A DNA stretch of 64,000 bases from Lysobacter sp. Root494 (GTDB taxonomy: Bacteria > Pseudomonadota > Gammaproteobacteria > Xanthomonadales > Xanthomonadaceae): positions 248,001-312,000 of the forward strand of contig NZ_LMFH01000008.1 in NCBI RefSeq assembly GCF_001427225.1. The letters are read 5' to 3'. The position numbers and the translations under genes are program-made. Position 1 is the first letter of the stretch. Each line of letters begins with the position of its first letter. The notes under the pieces are model-generated. The model searched no databases and had not been told where the DNA came from. It worked only from the letters and a program-made list of their open reading frames with translations. Of this stretch, positions 45,552 through 54,679 are shown in pieces.

Positions 45552-46439
45552 ATGCCCGCACGCGATATCGCCCTCGTCCTGCTGATCTGCATTGCCTGGG
45601 CGTTCAACTTCCTGACCTCCGCGCTGGCGATGCGCGAGATTCCGCCGTTCCTGTTCACCGCGCTGCGCTTCGCGCTGCTGGCGGTGCCGCTGGTGTTCTT
45701 CCTCAAGCGCCCCGCTCCCGGTCAATGGCCGCGTCTGGTGGCGATCGCGCTGTGCGTGGGTGTGTTGCACTTCGGGCTGAGTTTCAGCGCACTGAAGCTG
45801 GCAGGCGACCTGTCGTCGCCCGCCATCGTCATGCAGAGCTACATACCGATGACCGCGCTCCTGGCGTGGTGGGTGCTGGGGGAACGCTTTGCCTGGCGCA
45901 CTGGGTTTGCAATCGCGGTGAGTTTCGCGGGCGTGCTGGTGCTCGGCTTCGATCCGCTTGTGCTCGACCAGCCCGCTTCGCTATTGCTGATGCTGGTCGC
46001 GGCAGCGCTGCTGGCGATCGGCACGGTGTTGATGAAAGGACTGCGCGGAATGGATGTCTTCAGCCAGCAAGGCTGGACGGCAGTCATGAGCGTGCTGCCT
46101 TTGCTCGCGATCAGCGCATGGCTCGAACCCGGCGCCATCGCGCAGCTGCCGCAGGCGAGCTGGGTGGCGTGGGCCGGCGCGCTGTATGCCGCGTTTCTCT
46201 CCTCGCTGCTCGGCCACGGTCTGTATTACGTGCTGGTGCAGCGGCATCCGGTGGCACAGGTGACGCCGTGGTTACTGCTGGTGCCGGTGCTCGCCGTCGC
46301 GCTCGGCATCGTGTTCTGGGGCGACCGGCCGGGTCCGCGCCTGTGGATCGGCGGCGCGATGGTGCTTGGCGGCGTGCTGATCGTCGCGCTGCGTGCGATC
46401 GCGAAGTCACGGACGATGCCGGCGAGCGAAACGCCGTAA
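45552..46439 (+). CDS. EamA/DMT-family permease
   Basis: A 295-residue inner-membrane protein with ten hydrophobic segments in two repeats, each EamA-like (WAFNFLTSALAMREIPPFLFTALR and the later AALYAAFLSSLLGHGLYY). Drug/metabolite transporters of this type often export amino acids or intermediates; the substrate cannot be read from sequence. ATG 45552 is the conserved start. It converges with the epimerase gene, three bases apart. Confidence 0.9.
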   Translation: MPARDIALVLLICIAWAFNFLTSALAMREIPPFLFTALRFALLAVPLVFFLKRPAPGQWPRLVAIALCVGVLHFGLSFSALKLAGDLSSPAIVMQSYIPMTALLAWWVLGERFAWRTGFAIAVSFAGVLVLGFDPLVLDQPASLLLMLVAAALLAIGTVLMKGLRGMDVFSQQGWTAVMSVLPLLAISAWLEPGAIAQLPQASWVAWAGALYAAFLSSLLGHGLYYVLVQRHPVAQVTPWLLLVPVLAVALGIVFWGDRPGPRLWIGGAMVLGGVLIVALRAIAKSRTMPASETP

Positions 46440-46442
46440 AGG

Positions 46443-47318
46443 CTAGAGCTCCTCGATGTCCTCGCGCGCGTCGAACATGCGCGCGTTCGGCGCGAACCTG
46501 CGCGGTGCATAACCCAGGTCACGGCGCGCGGGCGCATCATCGAACACCAGGTCCGAGCGCATGCGCTGCACCGCGGCTTCGCCAAGCCCGGTGCCGCCGG
46601 CGAGCTTCGCACCCGCCAATGCCAGGTTGAACAGCGGCGAAGGCAGTTCGATCAGCGTCGCGGGTGGATCGAGCACGGCGAGCACGCGCCGCACCATTTC
46701 GCGGTACGCCAGGGTTTCGCCACCCGGCAACGCATAGACCTGTCCATGCGAAGCCGGGTTGTCGAGCGCCGCAAACGCGGCTGCGGCCAGATCCTCCACA
46801 TGCACGGGCTGGCGCTTGCCGGTCGCATTGCGCGGCAACGGAAAGCGGCCCCAGCGCTGCGCCAGCCGCGCGATGCGCGTCAGCGTCGCGTCGCGCCCCG
46901 CGCCGTAGATCAGCGTGGGACGCAGCACGGTCGCATCTGCGGCACGCACCTTCGCCGCCGCGAATACGCCTTCCTCGCCCGTCCGCAGGCGCTGCGCGAC
47001 ATCGCGCTCGTGCGGATCGGCGGAGCCGCGTTTCACTTCGATGCTGGTCGAGCCGAACGCAACCACGCGATCGCATTCGACCTGCGACTGTCCATACCAC
47101 TGCGCGAATGCATCCAGCGGACCGCAGCTGACGATCGCATCCACCTGCCGCGGCAATGCAGGCAGCACGCCGAGATCGCCACGCAGCCACGACAGTCCCG
47201 GCCGCTCGTGCTGCGGTTGTCGCGACAGCGCCGTGACCCGCCAGCCATCGCGGAGCAGCCGTGCCAGCAGTGGTCGCCCGACCTGTCCGCTGCCTCCGAA
47301 GACCAGTGCATGCTTCAT
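46443..47318 (-). CDS. NAD(P)-dependent epimerase/dehydratase-like protein
   Basis: A 291-residue short-chain Rossmann protein: HALVFGGSGQVGRPLLARLL, then FGSTSIEVK and the RPTLIYGAGRDATLTRIARL block, which fits atypical SDR family members. The classic YxxxK is not obvious, so a redox-only or binding role is possible. The ATG at 47318 overlaps the nhaA stop by 4 bases (ATGA). Confidence 0.82.
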   Translation of the reverse strand: MKHALVFGGSGQVGRPLLARLLRDGWRVTALSRQPQHERPGLSWLRGDLGVLPALPRQVDAIVSCGPLDAFAQWYGQSQVECDRVVAFGSTSIEVKRGSADPHERDVAQRLRTGEEGVFAAAKVRAADATVLRPTLIYGAGRDATLTRIARLAQRWGRFPLPRNATGKRQPVHVEDLAAAAFAALDNPASHGQVYALPGGETLAYREMVRRVLAVLDPPATLIELPSPLFNLALAGAKLAGGTGLGEAAVQRMRSDLVFDDAPARRDLGYAPRRFAPNARMFDAREDIEEL

Positions 47319-48544
47319 CGATCCGCGTCGCTCCGCGCAGGCAGCACCGCACGCAACCACGCAAATCCAATTACTGCGGAAACAACCGACGCACCGAGAA
47401 TGCCGAGCACCGAAGCCTCATAAAGCGAGGGATCGTGATAGGCCAGCGATGCAATGAACAAACTCATGGTGAAGCCGATCCCGCACAGCACGCCCAGTCC
47501 GGTCAATGCGCGGCCATCCATGCCTTCGGGCAATCGCGCCCAGCCCACGCGATGCATGATCATCGCGACGATGACGATGCCGAGCGGCTTGCCCAACACC
47601 AGCCCCAATGCAATGCCGAGTGGCAGCGCTGCAAGCGCATCGCTCGCCTGCATGCCGCCGAGCACCAGCCCTGCGTTCGCGAACGCGAAAATCGGCAGGA
47701 TCGCGTAAGCAACCCACGGATGAAGTGCGTGTTCCAGCGTCTCGAGCGGCGAGTGCTCGATTTCGTCGGGAATCGCGTTCCTCTTGTCGACATGCGGGAT
47801 CATCAGCCCGGTAGCCACGCCCGCCAGCGTCGCGTGCACGCCTGACTTCAGCACGCACACCCACAGCACGACGCCCAATAGCAGATAAGGCCACAGCGCG
47901 AGCACCCTGAAGCGGCCGAGCAGCCACATCGCGATCAGCACGACTGCAGCAAGCCCAAGCGCCGCGAACGACATGCCATGCGAATAGAAGATCGCGATGA
48001 TCAGGATCGCGATCAGGTCGTCGACCACCGCGATCGTCGACAGCAACAGCTTCATCCCGACCGGCACGCGCGAGCCGAGCAGCGCGAGCACGCCCAGCGC
48101 GAAGGCGATATCGGTCGCCGTAGGCACGGCCCAGCCGCGCATCGCCGATACATCACCATGGTTGAACGCGGTGAAGATCAGCGCAGGCACGACAACGCCC
48201 GCGCACGCGCAGGCCAGCGGCAGGATCAGCTGCTCGCGTCCGGCAAGTTGCCCGCTCAACGATTCACGCTTGATCTCCAGCGCGACCAGCAGGAAGAAGA
48301 TCGCCATCAGGCCATCGTTGATCCAGAGCAACAGTGGCTTGGCGATCGCGAAGTCGCCAACACCGATCTTCAACGGAAACTGGCGGAAACCTTCGTAGCC
48401 GTCGTGCCACGGCGAGTTCGCCGCGATCAAAGCCAATGCCGCGGCAACGATCAGGGTGATGCCGCCCGCGGCCTCGAGCCGGAAGAATTCGACCAGCGCG
48501 CGCAAGGCACGCGGCAGGCGCCGCGGAGTCAAAGGATTGTTCAT
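47315..48544 (-). CDS. nhaA: Na+/H+ antiporter NhaA
   Basis: A 409-residue, twelve-helix antiporter. The paired aspartates lie in the STIAVVDDLIAILIIAIFYS helix, and DGLMAIFFLLVALEIKRE, PTATDIAFALGVLALLGSRVP and GIGFTMSLFI are all typical. It exports Na+ for H+ and protects against salt and alkali. It lies 9 bases after the Ca/Na antiporter gene and overlaps the epimerase gene. Confidence 0.97.
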   Translation of the reverse strand: MNNPLTPRRLPRALRALVEFFRLEAAGGITLIVAAALALIAANSPWHDGYEGFRQFPLKIGVGDFAIAKPLLLWINDGLMAIFFLLVALEIKRESLSGQLAGREQLILPLACACAGVVVPALIFTAFNHGDVSAMRGWAVPTATDIAFALGVLALLGSRVPVGMKLLLSTIAVVDDLIAILIIAIFYSHGMSFAALGLAAVVLIAMWLLGRFRVLALWPYLLLGVVLWVCVLKSGVHATLAGVATGLMIPHVDKRNAIPDEIEHSPLETLEHALHPWVAYAILPIFAFANAGLVLGGMQASDALAALPLGIALGLVLGKPLGIVIVAMIMHRVGWARLPEGMDGRALTGLGVLCGIGFTMSLFIASLAYHDPSLYEASVLGILGASVVSAVIGFAWLRAVLPARSDADR

Positions 48545-48553
48545 CGCTACAGC

Positions 48554-49576
48554 TTACTTACCTGCAAGCATCAGCTCGAACACCACCCAGGCGGCATACG
48601 CGACCAGCAGCAACACGCCTTCGCCTTTGCTCACGCGCGTGTCGCCGCGCAGCAACGGATAGAGCATCAGCGCGAACGCGAGTGCGGCCAGCAATTCGTA
48701 GCCGAGCGGCAGCGCGAACTGGCTGGGGCCCATCAGCGTCATCGGCAGGGCGAGATCGCAGCACGCCGCCATGCCACCGACGATCACCAGGATGTTGAAG
48801 ACGCTCGCGCCGATCACGTGCCCCATGACCATGTCGCCCTGCCCGCGCCGCGCGGCGGCGATCGCGGCGGCGACCTCCGGCAATGCGGTGCCGATCGCCA
48901 CCGGGAGCAGGCCGGTCAGCACGGGCGACAAACCGATGGCTTCTCCGATCACGCCGGCGCCGGATCCGGACAGATCCATCCCGAACAGATGCACGCCCGG
49001 CCCACCGACGACCAGCAGCGAGCCGATCGACACCAGCACGATGCCGATCGCGAAGCGGACGAGATTGAGGCCCAGCACCGTGCTGGTCTGCGCGAACTGT
49101 TCGATCTCGCTGCGCACCTCCGGCACTTCGCGGCGGCTGCGCACGATCGCGAAAGCCAGGGCCGCGACGAAAGCAACCAGCAACACGAGGCCTTCGATGC
49201 GCGAGAGCGTTCCGTCGGCGCCCAGCGCGAGCACCGCGATCGTGCCCAGCACGAGGACCAGCAGGAGCGGGCTCAGCGCGCGCCAGCGCACGATGATCGG
49301 CGCCGCGATCGCGGCCGCTCCGAGTGTCAGGCCGATGTTGGCCACGTTGCTGCCCACGGCATTGCCGAGCGCCAGCTCGTCCTGTCCGTGCAGGATCGCG
49401 ACGAGGTTGACCGCCAGCTCGGGCAGTGAAGTCGCGAACGCGACCAGCACCAGTCCCGTGGTGAACGCCGTGAGGCCCAGGCGTTGCGCGAGTCCCGCGG
49501 CGCCCTTGACGATCGAATCGCCGCCCAGCATGAGCAGCACCAGGCCCAGCACGAACAAACCGATGGCCGTCAGCAT
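48554..49576 (-). CDS. Calcium/sodium antiporter (CaCA, YrbG-like)
   Basis: A 340-residue cation antiporter with the two inverted CaCA repeats, each carrying the alpha motif: ATSLPELAVNLVAILHGQ...GNAVGSNVANIG and GTALPEVAAAIAAARRGQ...GHVIGASVFNIL. Ten hydrophobic segments. Likely exchanges Ca2+ or Na+ for H+ or Na+. It heads a three-gene ion-homeostasis run with nhaA. Confidence 0.93.
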   Translation of the reverse strand: MLTAIGLFVLGLVLLMLGGDSIVKGAAGLAQRLGLTAFTTGLVLVAFATSLPELAVNLVAILHGQDELALGNAVGSNVANIGLTLGAAAIAAPIIVRWRALSPLLLVLVLGTIAVLALGADGTLSRIEGLVLLVAFVAALAFAIVRSRREVPEVRSEIEQFAQTSTVLGLNLVRFAIGIVLVSIGSLLVVGGPGVHLFGMDLSGSGAGVIGEAIGLSPVLTGLLPVAIGTALPEVAAAIAAARRGQGDMVMGHVIGASVFNILVIVGGMAACCDLALPMTLMGPSQFALPLGYELLAALAFALMLYPLLRGDTRVSKGEGVLLLVAYAAWVVFELMLAGK

Positions 49577-49682
49577 CGCGTTCCCCTCCTCAAGGTTGCG
49601 GCGATCTTACGAGGTTTGGGGTGGATGGGGTTGTGCACGGCCGCGTCGTCCGGACGGACGACGCAAGCCTCGGCTGCGGTGT

Positions 49683-50975
49683 CTACTTCGGCGAGAAGTG
49701 CTTCTTCAACCCCGCCCAGCACGCCTGGTAGTCGCGTTGGCGATGCGCGGCGTCCAACGCCTGTTGCGTCGGCCGGATCACCGCGCGCGACTCGAACATG
49801 AAGGCCATGGTGTCCCCGATGACGTCCGGCTTCGAGAGGTCGGCGTTGCTCGCCTTCTCGAACGTCGCCGCATCCGGCCCGTGTCCCGTCATCGAGTTGT
49901 GCAGCGAGCAACCGCCGGGCGCGAAACCTTCCGCCTTCGCGTCGTACACGCCATGGATCAGGCCCATGAATTCGCTGGCGATGTTGCGGTGGAACCACGG
50001 CGGACGGAATGTGTCCTGCGCCACCAGCCAGCGCGGCGGGAAGATCACGAAATCCATGTTGCTGGTGCCCGGCGTGTCGCTGGGCGAATGCAGCACGAGG
50101 AAGATCGACGGATCCGGATGGTCGAAGCTGATCGAGCCGATCGTGTTGAAGCGGCGCAGGTCGTACTTGTACGGTGCGTAGTTGCCGTGCCAGCCGACGA
50201 CATCGAGCGGCGAATGGCCGATCGGCGCGCGCCAGAGATGGCCCTGGAATTTCGCGATCAGTTCGAACTCGCCATCGACATCTTCGAACGCCGCATTCGG
50301 CGCAAGGAAGTCGCGCGGATTGGCCAGGCCGTTCGAACCGATCGGCCCGAGATCGGGCAGGCGCAGCATCGCGCCGAAGTTCTCGCACACGTAACCGCGC
50401 GCTTCGCCGCCGGGCAGTTCGATGCGGAAGCGCACGCCACGCGGAATCACCGCGATTTCGTGCGGTTCCACGTCGAGCACGCCGAGTTCGGTGGCGATGT
50501 GCAGGCTTCCCTGCTGCGGAACGATCAGCAGCTCGCCGTCGGCGTCGTAGAAGAAGCGCCCCTGCATCGACTTGTTCGCCGCATACAGATGCACGCCGAT
50601 ACCCGTCTGCGCCGCGGGCGAACCGTTGCCCGCCATGGTGAAGAGTCCATCGACGAAATCGACCGGGGCCTGCGGCATCGGCAACGGACTCCAGCGCAGC
50701 TGGTCCGGCGTGATCGGCCCATCGCCGAAGTCGCTGTGAAAATGAGAGTGGAGGTACGGCGCGAACGTGCCGTGCATCGCTGCCGGACGAATGCGGTACA
50801 GCCAGCTGCGCCGGTTCAGGTGGCGCGGCGCGGTAAACGCCGTGCCGCTCAGTTGCTCCGCATACAGGCCGTGCGCGACGCGCTGCGGCGAGTTGCGGCC
50901 GATGGGCAGCGTGCCCGCGATCGCCTCCGTGGCGAACTCGTTGCCGAAACCGGATTGGTAGCCCGTCGATTTCAT
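49683..50975 (-). CDS. hmgA: Homogentisate 1,2-dioxygenase
   Basis: A 430-residue ring-cleaving enzyme. The iron ligands fall in [18 protein letters not shown] (His and Glu) and in [13 protein letters not shown] (His). The opening [13 protein letters not shown] and [15 protein letters not shown] are also family marks. It converts homogentisate to maleylacetoacetate. It follows hppD by 88 bases; the next steps (maiA, fahA) lie 20 kb away. Confidence 0.98.
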   Translation of the reverse strand: MKSTGYQSGFGNEFATEAIAGTLPIGRNSPQRVAHGLYAEQLSGTAFTAPRHLNRRSWLYRIRPAAMHGTFAPYLHSHFHSDFGDGPITPDQLRWSPLPMPQAPVDFVDGLFTMAGNGSPAAQTGIGVHLYAANKSMQGRFFYDADGELLIVPQQGSLHIATELGVLDVEPHEIAVIPRGVRFRIELPGGEARGYVCENFGAMLRLPDLGPIGSNGLANPRDFLAPNAAFEDVDGEFELIAKFQGHLWRAPIGHSPLDVVGWHGNYAPYKYDLRRFNTIGSISFDHPDPSIFLVLHSPSDTPGTSNMDFVIFPPRWLVAQDTFRPPWFHRNIASEFMGLIHGVYDAKAEGFAPGGCSLHNSMTGHGPDAATFEKASNADLSKPDVIGDTMAFMFESRAVIRPTQQALDAAHRQRDYQACWAGLKKHFSPK

Positions 50976-50983
50976 GGGAGTCC

Positions 50984-51007
50984 GTAGGGTGGGCTCTCAA
51001 GCCCACC
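50984..51007. repeat. GTAG-headed hairpin between hmgA and hppD
   Basis: GTAG is followed by a perfect 8-bp stem GGTGGGCT-CTCA-AGCCCACC. It lies 8 bases before the hmgA ATG region and resembles single REP-like GTAG hairpins. It may affect hmgA expression from the hppD promoter. Confidence 0.55.
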
Positions 51008-51063
51008 GTTGCATCGTTGATGGCGGGAGGGCGAGCCGGCCCGCCGTGCATATTGCCGTTGGA

Positions 51064-52179
51064 TTACAGCACGCCGCGCTTCATCTGGTCGCGCTCGATG
51101 CTCTCGAACAGCGCCTGGAAGTTGCCTTCGCCAAACCCTTCGTTGCCCTTGCGCTGGATGATCTCGAAGAAGATCGGGCCGATCGCGTTCTGGGTGAAGA
51201 TCTGCAGCAGCTTGCGCTGCTTGGTTTCGGCATCCGCGTCGATCAGGATCTTGTTCCTGCGCAGGCGCTCCACGTCCTCGCCATGGTCCGGCACGCGCTG
51301 GTCGATCACGTCGAAATACGTATCGGGCGTGTCGAGGAACTCCACGCCCTGCGCGCGCATGGCTTCCACCGTCCCGTAGATGTTGTCGGTGAAGCACGCG
51401 ATGTGCTGGATCCCCTCGCCCCTGTAGGCGTCGAGGTATTCGTTGATCTGCGACTTCGGATCGCTCGATTCGTTGAGTGGAATGCGGACGATGCCGTCCG
51501 GCGCGGTCATCGCCTTCGACACCAGGCCGGTCTTCGCACCCTTGATGTCGAAATAGCGGATCTCGCGGAAATTGAACAAACGCTCGTAATAGTCCGACCA
51601 CTTCTGCATGTTGCCGAAGTAGAGGTTGTGGGTGAGATGGTCGATGAAGGTCAGCCCGAACCCCTTCGGGTTCTGCTCGGCGCCCTGCACCGGCAGGTAG
51701 TCCTCGTACACGGTGCCGTTGTCGCCGTAGCGGTCGACCAGATAAAGCATGCAGTCGCCGATGCCCTTCACCACCGGCACATCGACCGCCTTGCTGTCGG
51801 CCTTGCCAGTGATCGCTTCGCCGCCGTTGCCGACGACCGTGTCGAACACGAGGCTCGCCGGCTTCTGGAAACGGATCGCGAAACCGCACGCGCACGGACC
51901 ATGCTTGGCAGCGAAGTCCGCCGCGAAGCTGTCCGGATCCTCGTTCACCAGGAAGTTGACCCCGCCCTGGCGATACACGGTGATGGGACGCGACTTGTGG
52001 TGCAGCACCGCGGTGAATCCCATCTTGCGGAAGTAGTCGTGCAGCATCTCGCCCTGGCCCGCGGGCGCGGCGAATTCGACGAACTCGAAGCCGTTGATGC
52101 CAAGCGGATTCTCGAAGGTGGTGACCTGCATGCCGAGGTTGGGACCGGCGCTGGTGGTTGAGGCGGTCTGGGGGCTCAT
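51064..52179 (-). CDS. hppD: 4-Hydroxyphenylpyruvate dioxygenase
   Basis: A 371-residue enzyme of two VOC-fold halves. The Fe(II) ligands are His181 (IDHLTHNLYFG), His259 (GIQHIACFTDNIYG) and Glu339 (GPIFFEIIQ). It makes homogentisate. The ATG at 52179 has AGGAG eight bases upstream; an in-frame start 14 codons earlier is less likely. A sigma70-like promoter with an operator in its spacer lies at 52242-52270. Confidence 0.98.
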   Translation of the reverse strand: MSPQTASTTSAGPNLGMQVTTFENPLGINGFEFVEFAAPAGQGEMLHDYFRKMGFTAVLHHKSRPITVYRQGGVNFLVNEDPDSFAADFAAKHGPCACGFAIRFQKPASLVFDTVVGNGGEAITGKADSKAVDVPVVKGIGDCMLYLVDRYGDNGTVYEDYLPVQGAEQNPKGFGLTFIDHLTHNLYFGNMQKWSDYYERLFNFREIRYFDIKGAKTGLVSKAMTAPDGIVRIPLNESSDPKSQINEYLDAYRGEGIQHIACFTDNIYGTVEAMRAQGVEFLDTPDTYFDVIDQRVPDHGEDVERLRRNKILIDADAETKQRKLLQIFTQNAIGPIFFEIIQRKGNEGFGEGNFQALFESIERDQMKRGVL

Positions 52180-52241
52180 GCGGAGGACTCCTGTTAACGT
52201 GGGACGTAACGGCACCCGCATCGGCGGGCGAAGCTTCCAAG

Positions 52242-52270
52242 ACTATAGTTTCATATGAAACCAACAACAA
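52242..52270 (-). promoter_or_regulatory. hppD promoter
   Basis: On the - strand TTGTTG (52270-52265) and TATAGT (52247-52242) are exactly 17 bases apart. The spacer contains the palindrome at 52248-52261. The expected start is near 52235, about 55 bases before the hppD ATG. Confidence 0.7.
52248..52261. promoter_or_regulatory. MarR operator, perfect 14-bp palindrome
   Basis: GTTTCATATGAAAC is its own reverse complement and lies between the -35 and -10 of hppD and over the ATG of marR (52255). It has the length of MarR-family sites. A bound regulator would block hppD and could also limit its own gene. Confidence 0.72.
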
Positions 52271-52800
52271 GCCACGATACCACCGGTGCTTCAGGCGCGG
52301 GCAACCCTCCATCGGGTCCGTCGAACGAACACGCCCACTGGGAACTGGACCGCTTCCTGCCGTACCGCCTGAGCATTCTGTCGAACCGGGTCAGCCAGAC
52401 GATTGCCGGCGCTTACGCCCGCCGTTTCGGATTAGGCGTGACGGAGTGGAGGGTGATCGCGGTGCTTGGCCGGTATCCGGGCCTGTCGGCGAACGGCGTA
52501 GCCGCGCGCACCGCGATGGACAAGGTAGCCGTGAGCCGCACCGTGGCCCGGCTGCTTGAGCGCGGCCTGCTCCAGCGCGACACGCATGACGACGACCGCC
52601 GCCGTTCGGTGCTGGAACTCAGCCGCGACGGGTATGGCATCTACGACGAAGTAGTTCCGGTCGCGCTCGAGTACGAACGCCGCCTGCTCGCGCCGCTCAA
52701 TGCCGAAGAACGCACCCAGCTCGACCTGTTGCTGCGCAAGCTCAACGAAGGCGTGGCGCAGCTGGACGTGGAGCCAGACACGCCCTTGCCTCGGGATTGA
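52255..52800 (+). CDS. MarR-family transcription regulator
   Basis: A 181-residue winged-helix protein: LPYRLSILSNRVSQTIAGAYARRF, then GVTEWRVIAVLGRYPGLSANGVAARTAMDKVAVSRTVARLLERGL and the wing DDDRRRSVLELS. It is divergent from hppD and very likely controls tyrosine catabolism. The N-terminal 25 residues are Ser/Gly/Thr-rich and poorly ordered. The ATG lies inside the operator and about 8 bases after a TATAG box, so the mRNA may be nearly leaderless, unless a later start is used. Confidence 0.9.
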   Translation: MKPTTSHDTTGASGAGNPPSGPSNEHAHWELDRFLPYRLSILSNRVSQTIAGAYARRFGLGVTEWRVIAVLGRYPGLSANGVAARTAMDKVAVSRTVARLLERGLLQRDTHDDDRRRSVLELSRDGYGIYDEVVPVALEYERRLLAPLNAEERTQLDLLLRKLNEGVAQLDVEPDTPLPRD

Positions 52801-52816
52801 TCGCGCGTGGAGAAAC

Positions 52817-52848
52817 AAAAACGGCGGCCAATAATGGCCGCCGTTTTT
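52817..52848. terminator. Bidirectional intrinsic terminator after marR
   Basis: AAAAACGGCGGCCA-ATAA-TGGCCGCCGTTTTT forms a 14-bp stem with A and T runs on both sides, ending marR and possibly the POT gene from the other side. Confidence 0.92.
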
Positions 52849-52911
52849 CGCTTCACTACTGGCGAAGGCTGGTTTTGCCTGGAATCAGGAGCAACCGCAA
52901 CAACTTGCCGG

Positions 52912-52981
52912 ATCCCCGCTTTCGCGGGGATGACGATTCCGCAATGCTGGGCCCGCAAAGCGGGCCCGGGCGGAATCGTCA
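52912..52981. repeat. Nested inverted repeats at the end of the POT transporter gene
   Basis: An ATCCCCGC-TTTC-GCGGGGAT hairpin (52912-52931) is followed by a second, larger inverted repeat: arms TGACGATTCCGC (52931-52942) and GCGGAATCGTCA (52970-52981) enclosing GGGCCCGC-AAA-GCGGGCCC. The last three bases are the transporter's TGA stop on the - strand. The first hairpin is the kind of short dispersed repeat that reads as VIPAKAGI when translated. Confidence 0.65.
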
Positions 52982-54496
52982 CTTCACCCCATGCATCAAC
53001 CGCTGGATCAGCGGCGCGATCAGGAAGAGGAACGCGCCTGATCCGACCAGCACCCAGAAGCCGAAGGTGTAACCGGACAGCGCCGACTGCACGTTCATGC
53101 CGGTCTCGCCGCTGACGTGGCTGGCGAAGATGCCGGACAGGTTGTTGCCGATCGCAGTCGACAGGAACCAGCCGCCCATGCCGAAGCCGACGAGCCGCAC
53201 CGGAGCCAGCTTCGTCACCATCGACAGGCCGATCGGCGACAGGCACAACTCGCCCACCGACTGGATCACGTAGACCATGAAGAGCGTCCAGAACGGGATC
53301 AGTCCCGCCGGCGAGACCAGCTTCGTCAGCGCGAACATCAGCAGCAGGAACGCCAGCCCGTTGAAAATGATGCCCAGGCCGAACTTGCGCGGGATCGACG
53401 GATTCGCCCGGCCCATGCGCACCCAGATCCAGGCGATCACCGGCGCCAGCGTGATGATCGCCAGCGAGTTCACCGACTGGAACCAGCCCACCGGGAAGAT
53501 CCAGCCGCTGAAGTCGCGGTCGACGATGTTCTGGGCGAGGAAGTTGAAGGAGCTGCCCGCCTGTTCGAAGAACATCCAGAACAGCACGTTGAACACGAAG
53601 ATGATCAGCATCGCGATCGCCTTGTCGCGCTGCACCGCGCCTTCGCTGAAACCCTCGCGCAGGATCAGCACGCACAGGCCGACGAACAGCGCGCTCAGGA
53701 TCCACTGCAGCTTGCTGGCGTCGATCGCCAGCAGCGAGTAGATCACCGGGATCGAGACGAGCACGCCGGCCAGCACATACAGCACCTTGCGCTTGTCGCC
53801 CTGGCCACCGGTGGCTTCCTCGAGCGGGCGGCCGATGCCCTGCAGCTGGCGGCGTCCGAACCAGAACCACACCAGGCTGACGATCATGCCGATGCCCGAG
53901 GCGATGAACACGACCTTGTACGCCGGCATGTCCGGCGAGCCGCCGAACATGCGCTCGGCCAGCCAGCCGGTCAGGATCGGCGCGATGAACGCACCGGCAT
54001 TGATACCCATGTAGAACAGGGTGAAGCCGGAATCGCGGCGGCCGTCCTCGGGCGAGTACAGCTTGCCGACCATGGTCGAGATGTTCGGCTTGAACAGGCC
54101 GTTGCCCGCGATGACCGTCGCCAGGCCGAGCTTGAACACCTGCTCACTGGGCACCGTGATCATGAAGAGGCCCGCGGCCATGACCACCGCCCCGAGCAGG
54201 ATCGAACGCTGGTAGCCGAGCACCCGGTCCGCGACATAGCCACCGAACAACGCGGCGGCGTACACCAGCGCCAGGTAGGCACCGTACAAGCGGCTCGCGG
54301 GCGCCTCGCCCGCGCTGTCGCCGTGATAGAACTGCGCCACGATGTACAGGGCCAGCGCCCAGCGCATGCCGTAGAACGCGAAGCGCTCCCAGAACTCGGT
54401 CATGAAGAGCATCCACAGCGGACGCGGATGGCCCATCACCTGCTTGAAGTCCGGGATAGGAGCGCCCGGTGTTGTCGTGCTTGCGGCACCGCTCAT
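52979..54496 (-). CDS. POT/PTR family peptide MFS transporter
   Basis: A 505-residue, 12-plus-helix proton-coupled oligopeptide transporter. It has FWERFAFYGMRWALALYI (the ExxERFxYY-type opening), GGYVADRVLGYQR, GNGLFKPNISTMVG, FTLFYMGINAGAF and ELCLSPIGLSMVTKLAP. It imports di- or tripeptides. The ATG at 54496 follows GGGGGAAAA. A TTGACG promoter lies at 54558-54586. Confidence 0.93.
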   Translation of the reverse strand: MSGAASTTTPGAPIPDFKQVMGHPRPLWMLFMTEFWERFAFYGMRWALALYIVAQFYHGDSAGEAPASRLYGAYLALVYAAALFGGYVADRVLGYQRSILLGAVVMAAGLFMITVPSEQVFKLGLATVIAGNGLFKPNISTMVGKLYSPEDGRRDSGFTLFYMGINAGAFIAPILTGWLAERMFGGSPDMPAYKVVFIASGIGMIVSLVWFWFGRRQLQGIGRPLEEATGGQGDKRKVLYVLAGVLVSIPVIYSLLAIDASKLQWILSALFVGLCVLILREGFSEGAVQRDKAIAMLIIFVFNVLFWMFFEQAGSSFNFLAQNIVDRDFSGWIFPVGWFQSVNSLAIITLAPVIAWIWVRMGRANPSIPRKFGLGIIFNGLAFLLLMFALTKLVSPAGLIPFWTLFMVYVIQSVGELCLSPIGLSMVTKLAPVRLVGFGMGGWFLSTAIGNNLSGIFASHVSGETGMNVQSALSGYTFGFWVLVGSGAFLFLIAPLIQRLMHGVK

Positions 54497-54557
54497 GCGG
54501 TTTTCCCCCGTCGAAGTTGAATCAGAAAAGCCCGGCGCGGTGCGCGGGGACGGGCGA

Positions 54558-54586
54558 GGATTACCGACGGTAGCGGCGCGCGTCAA
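54558..54586 (-). promoter_or_regulatory. Predicted promoter of the POT transporter
   Basis: TTGACG (54586-54581) and TAATCC (54563-54558) are 17 bases apart on the - strand, about 62 bases before the ATG. The -35 is strong, the -10 weak. Confidence 0.5.
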
Positions 54587-54679
54587 ACCACGCCGAGCTG
54601 CTGCAATGCAGCAAATACCTGTTCAGCAAGGGATTTTCAGCTAGTCGCCAACACGCGTCAGCTCACCGGGCAGATTGCC

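Noticed and set aside
47978-49429. A 483-codon + strand frame full of Arg, Asp, Gln and His
   Set aside because: It lies antisense to nhaA and the Ca/Na antiporter and is low-complexity; both opposite genes are certain.
48771-50987. A 738-codon + strand frame
   Set aside because: Antisense to the antiporter and hmgA; no domain is visible and the composition is that of a complementary strand.
52641-53870. Long - strand frame containing VIPAKAGI
   Set aside because: It overlaps the POT transporter in another frame and only reads through a dispersed hairpin repeat; the phrase is a repeat translation, not a protein.
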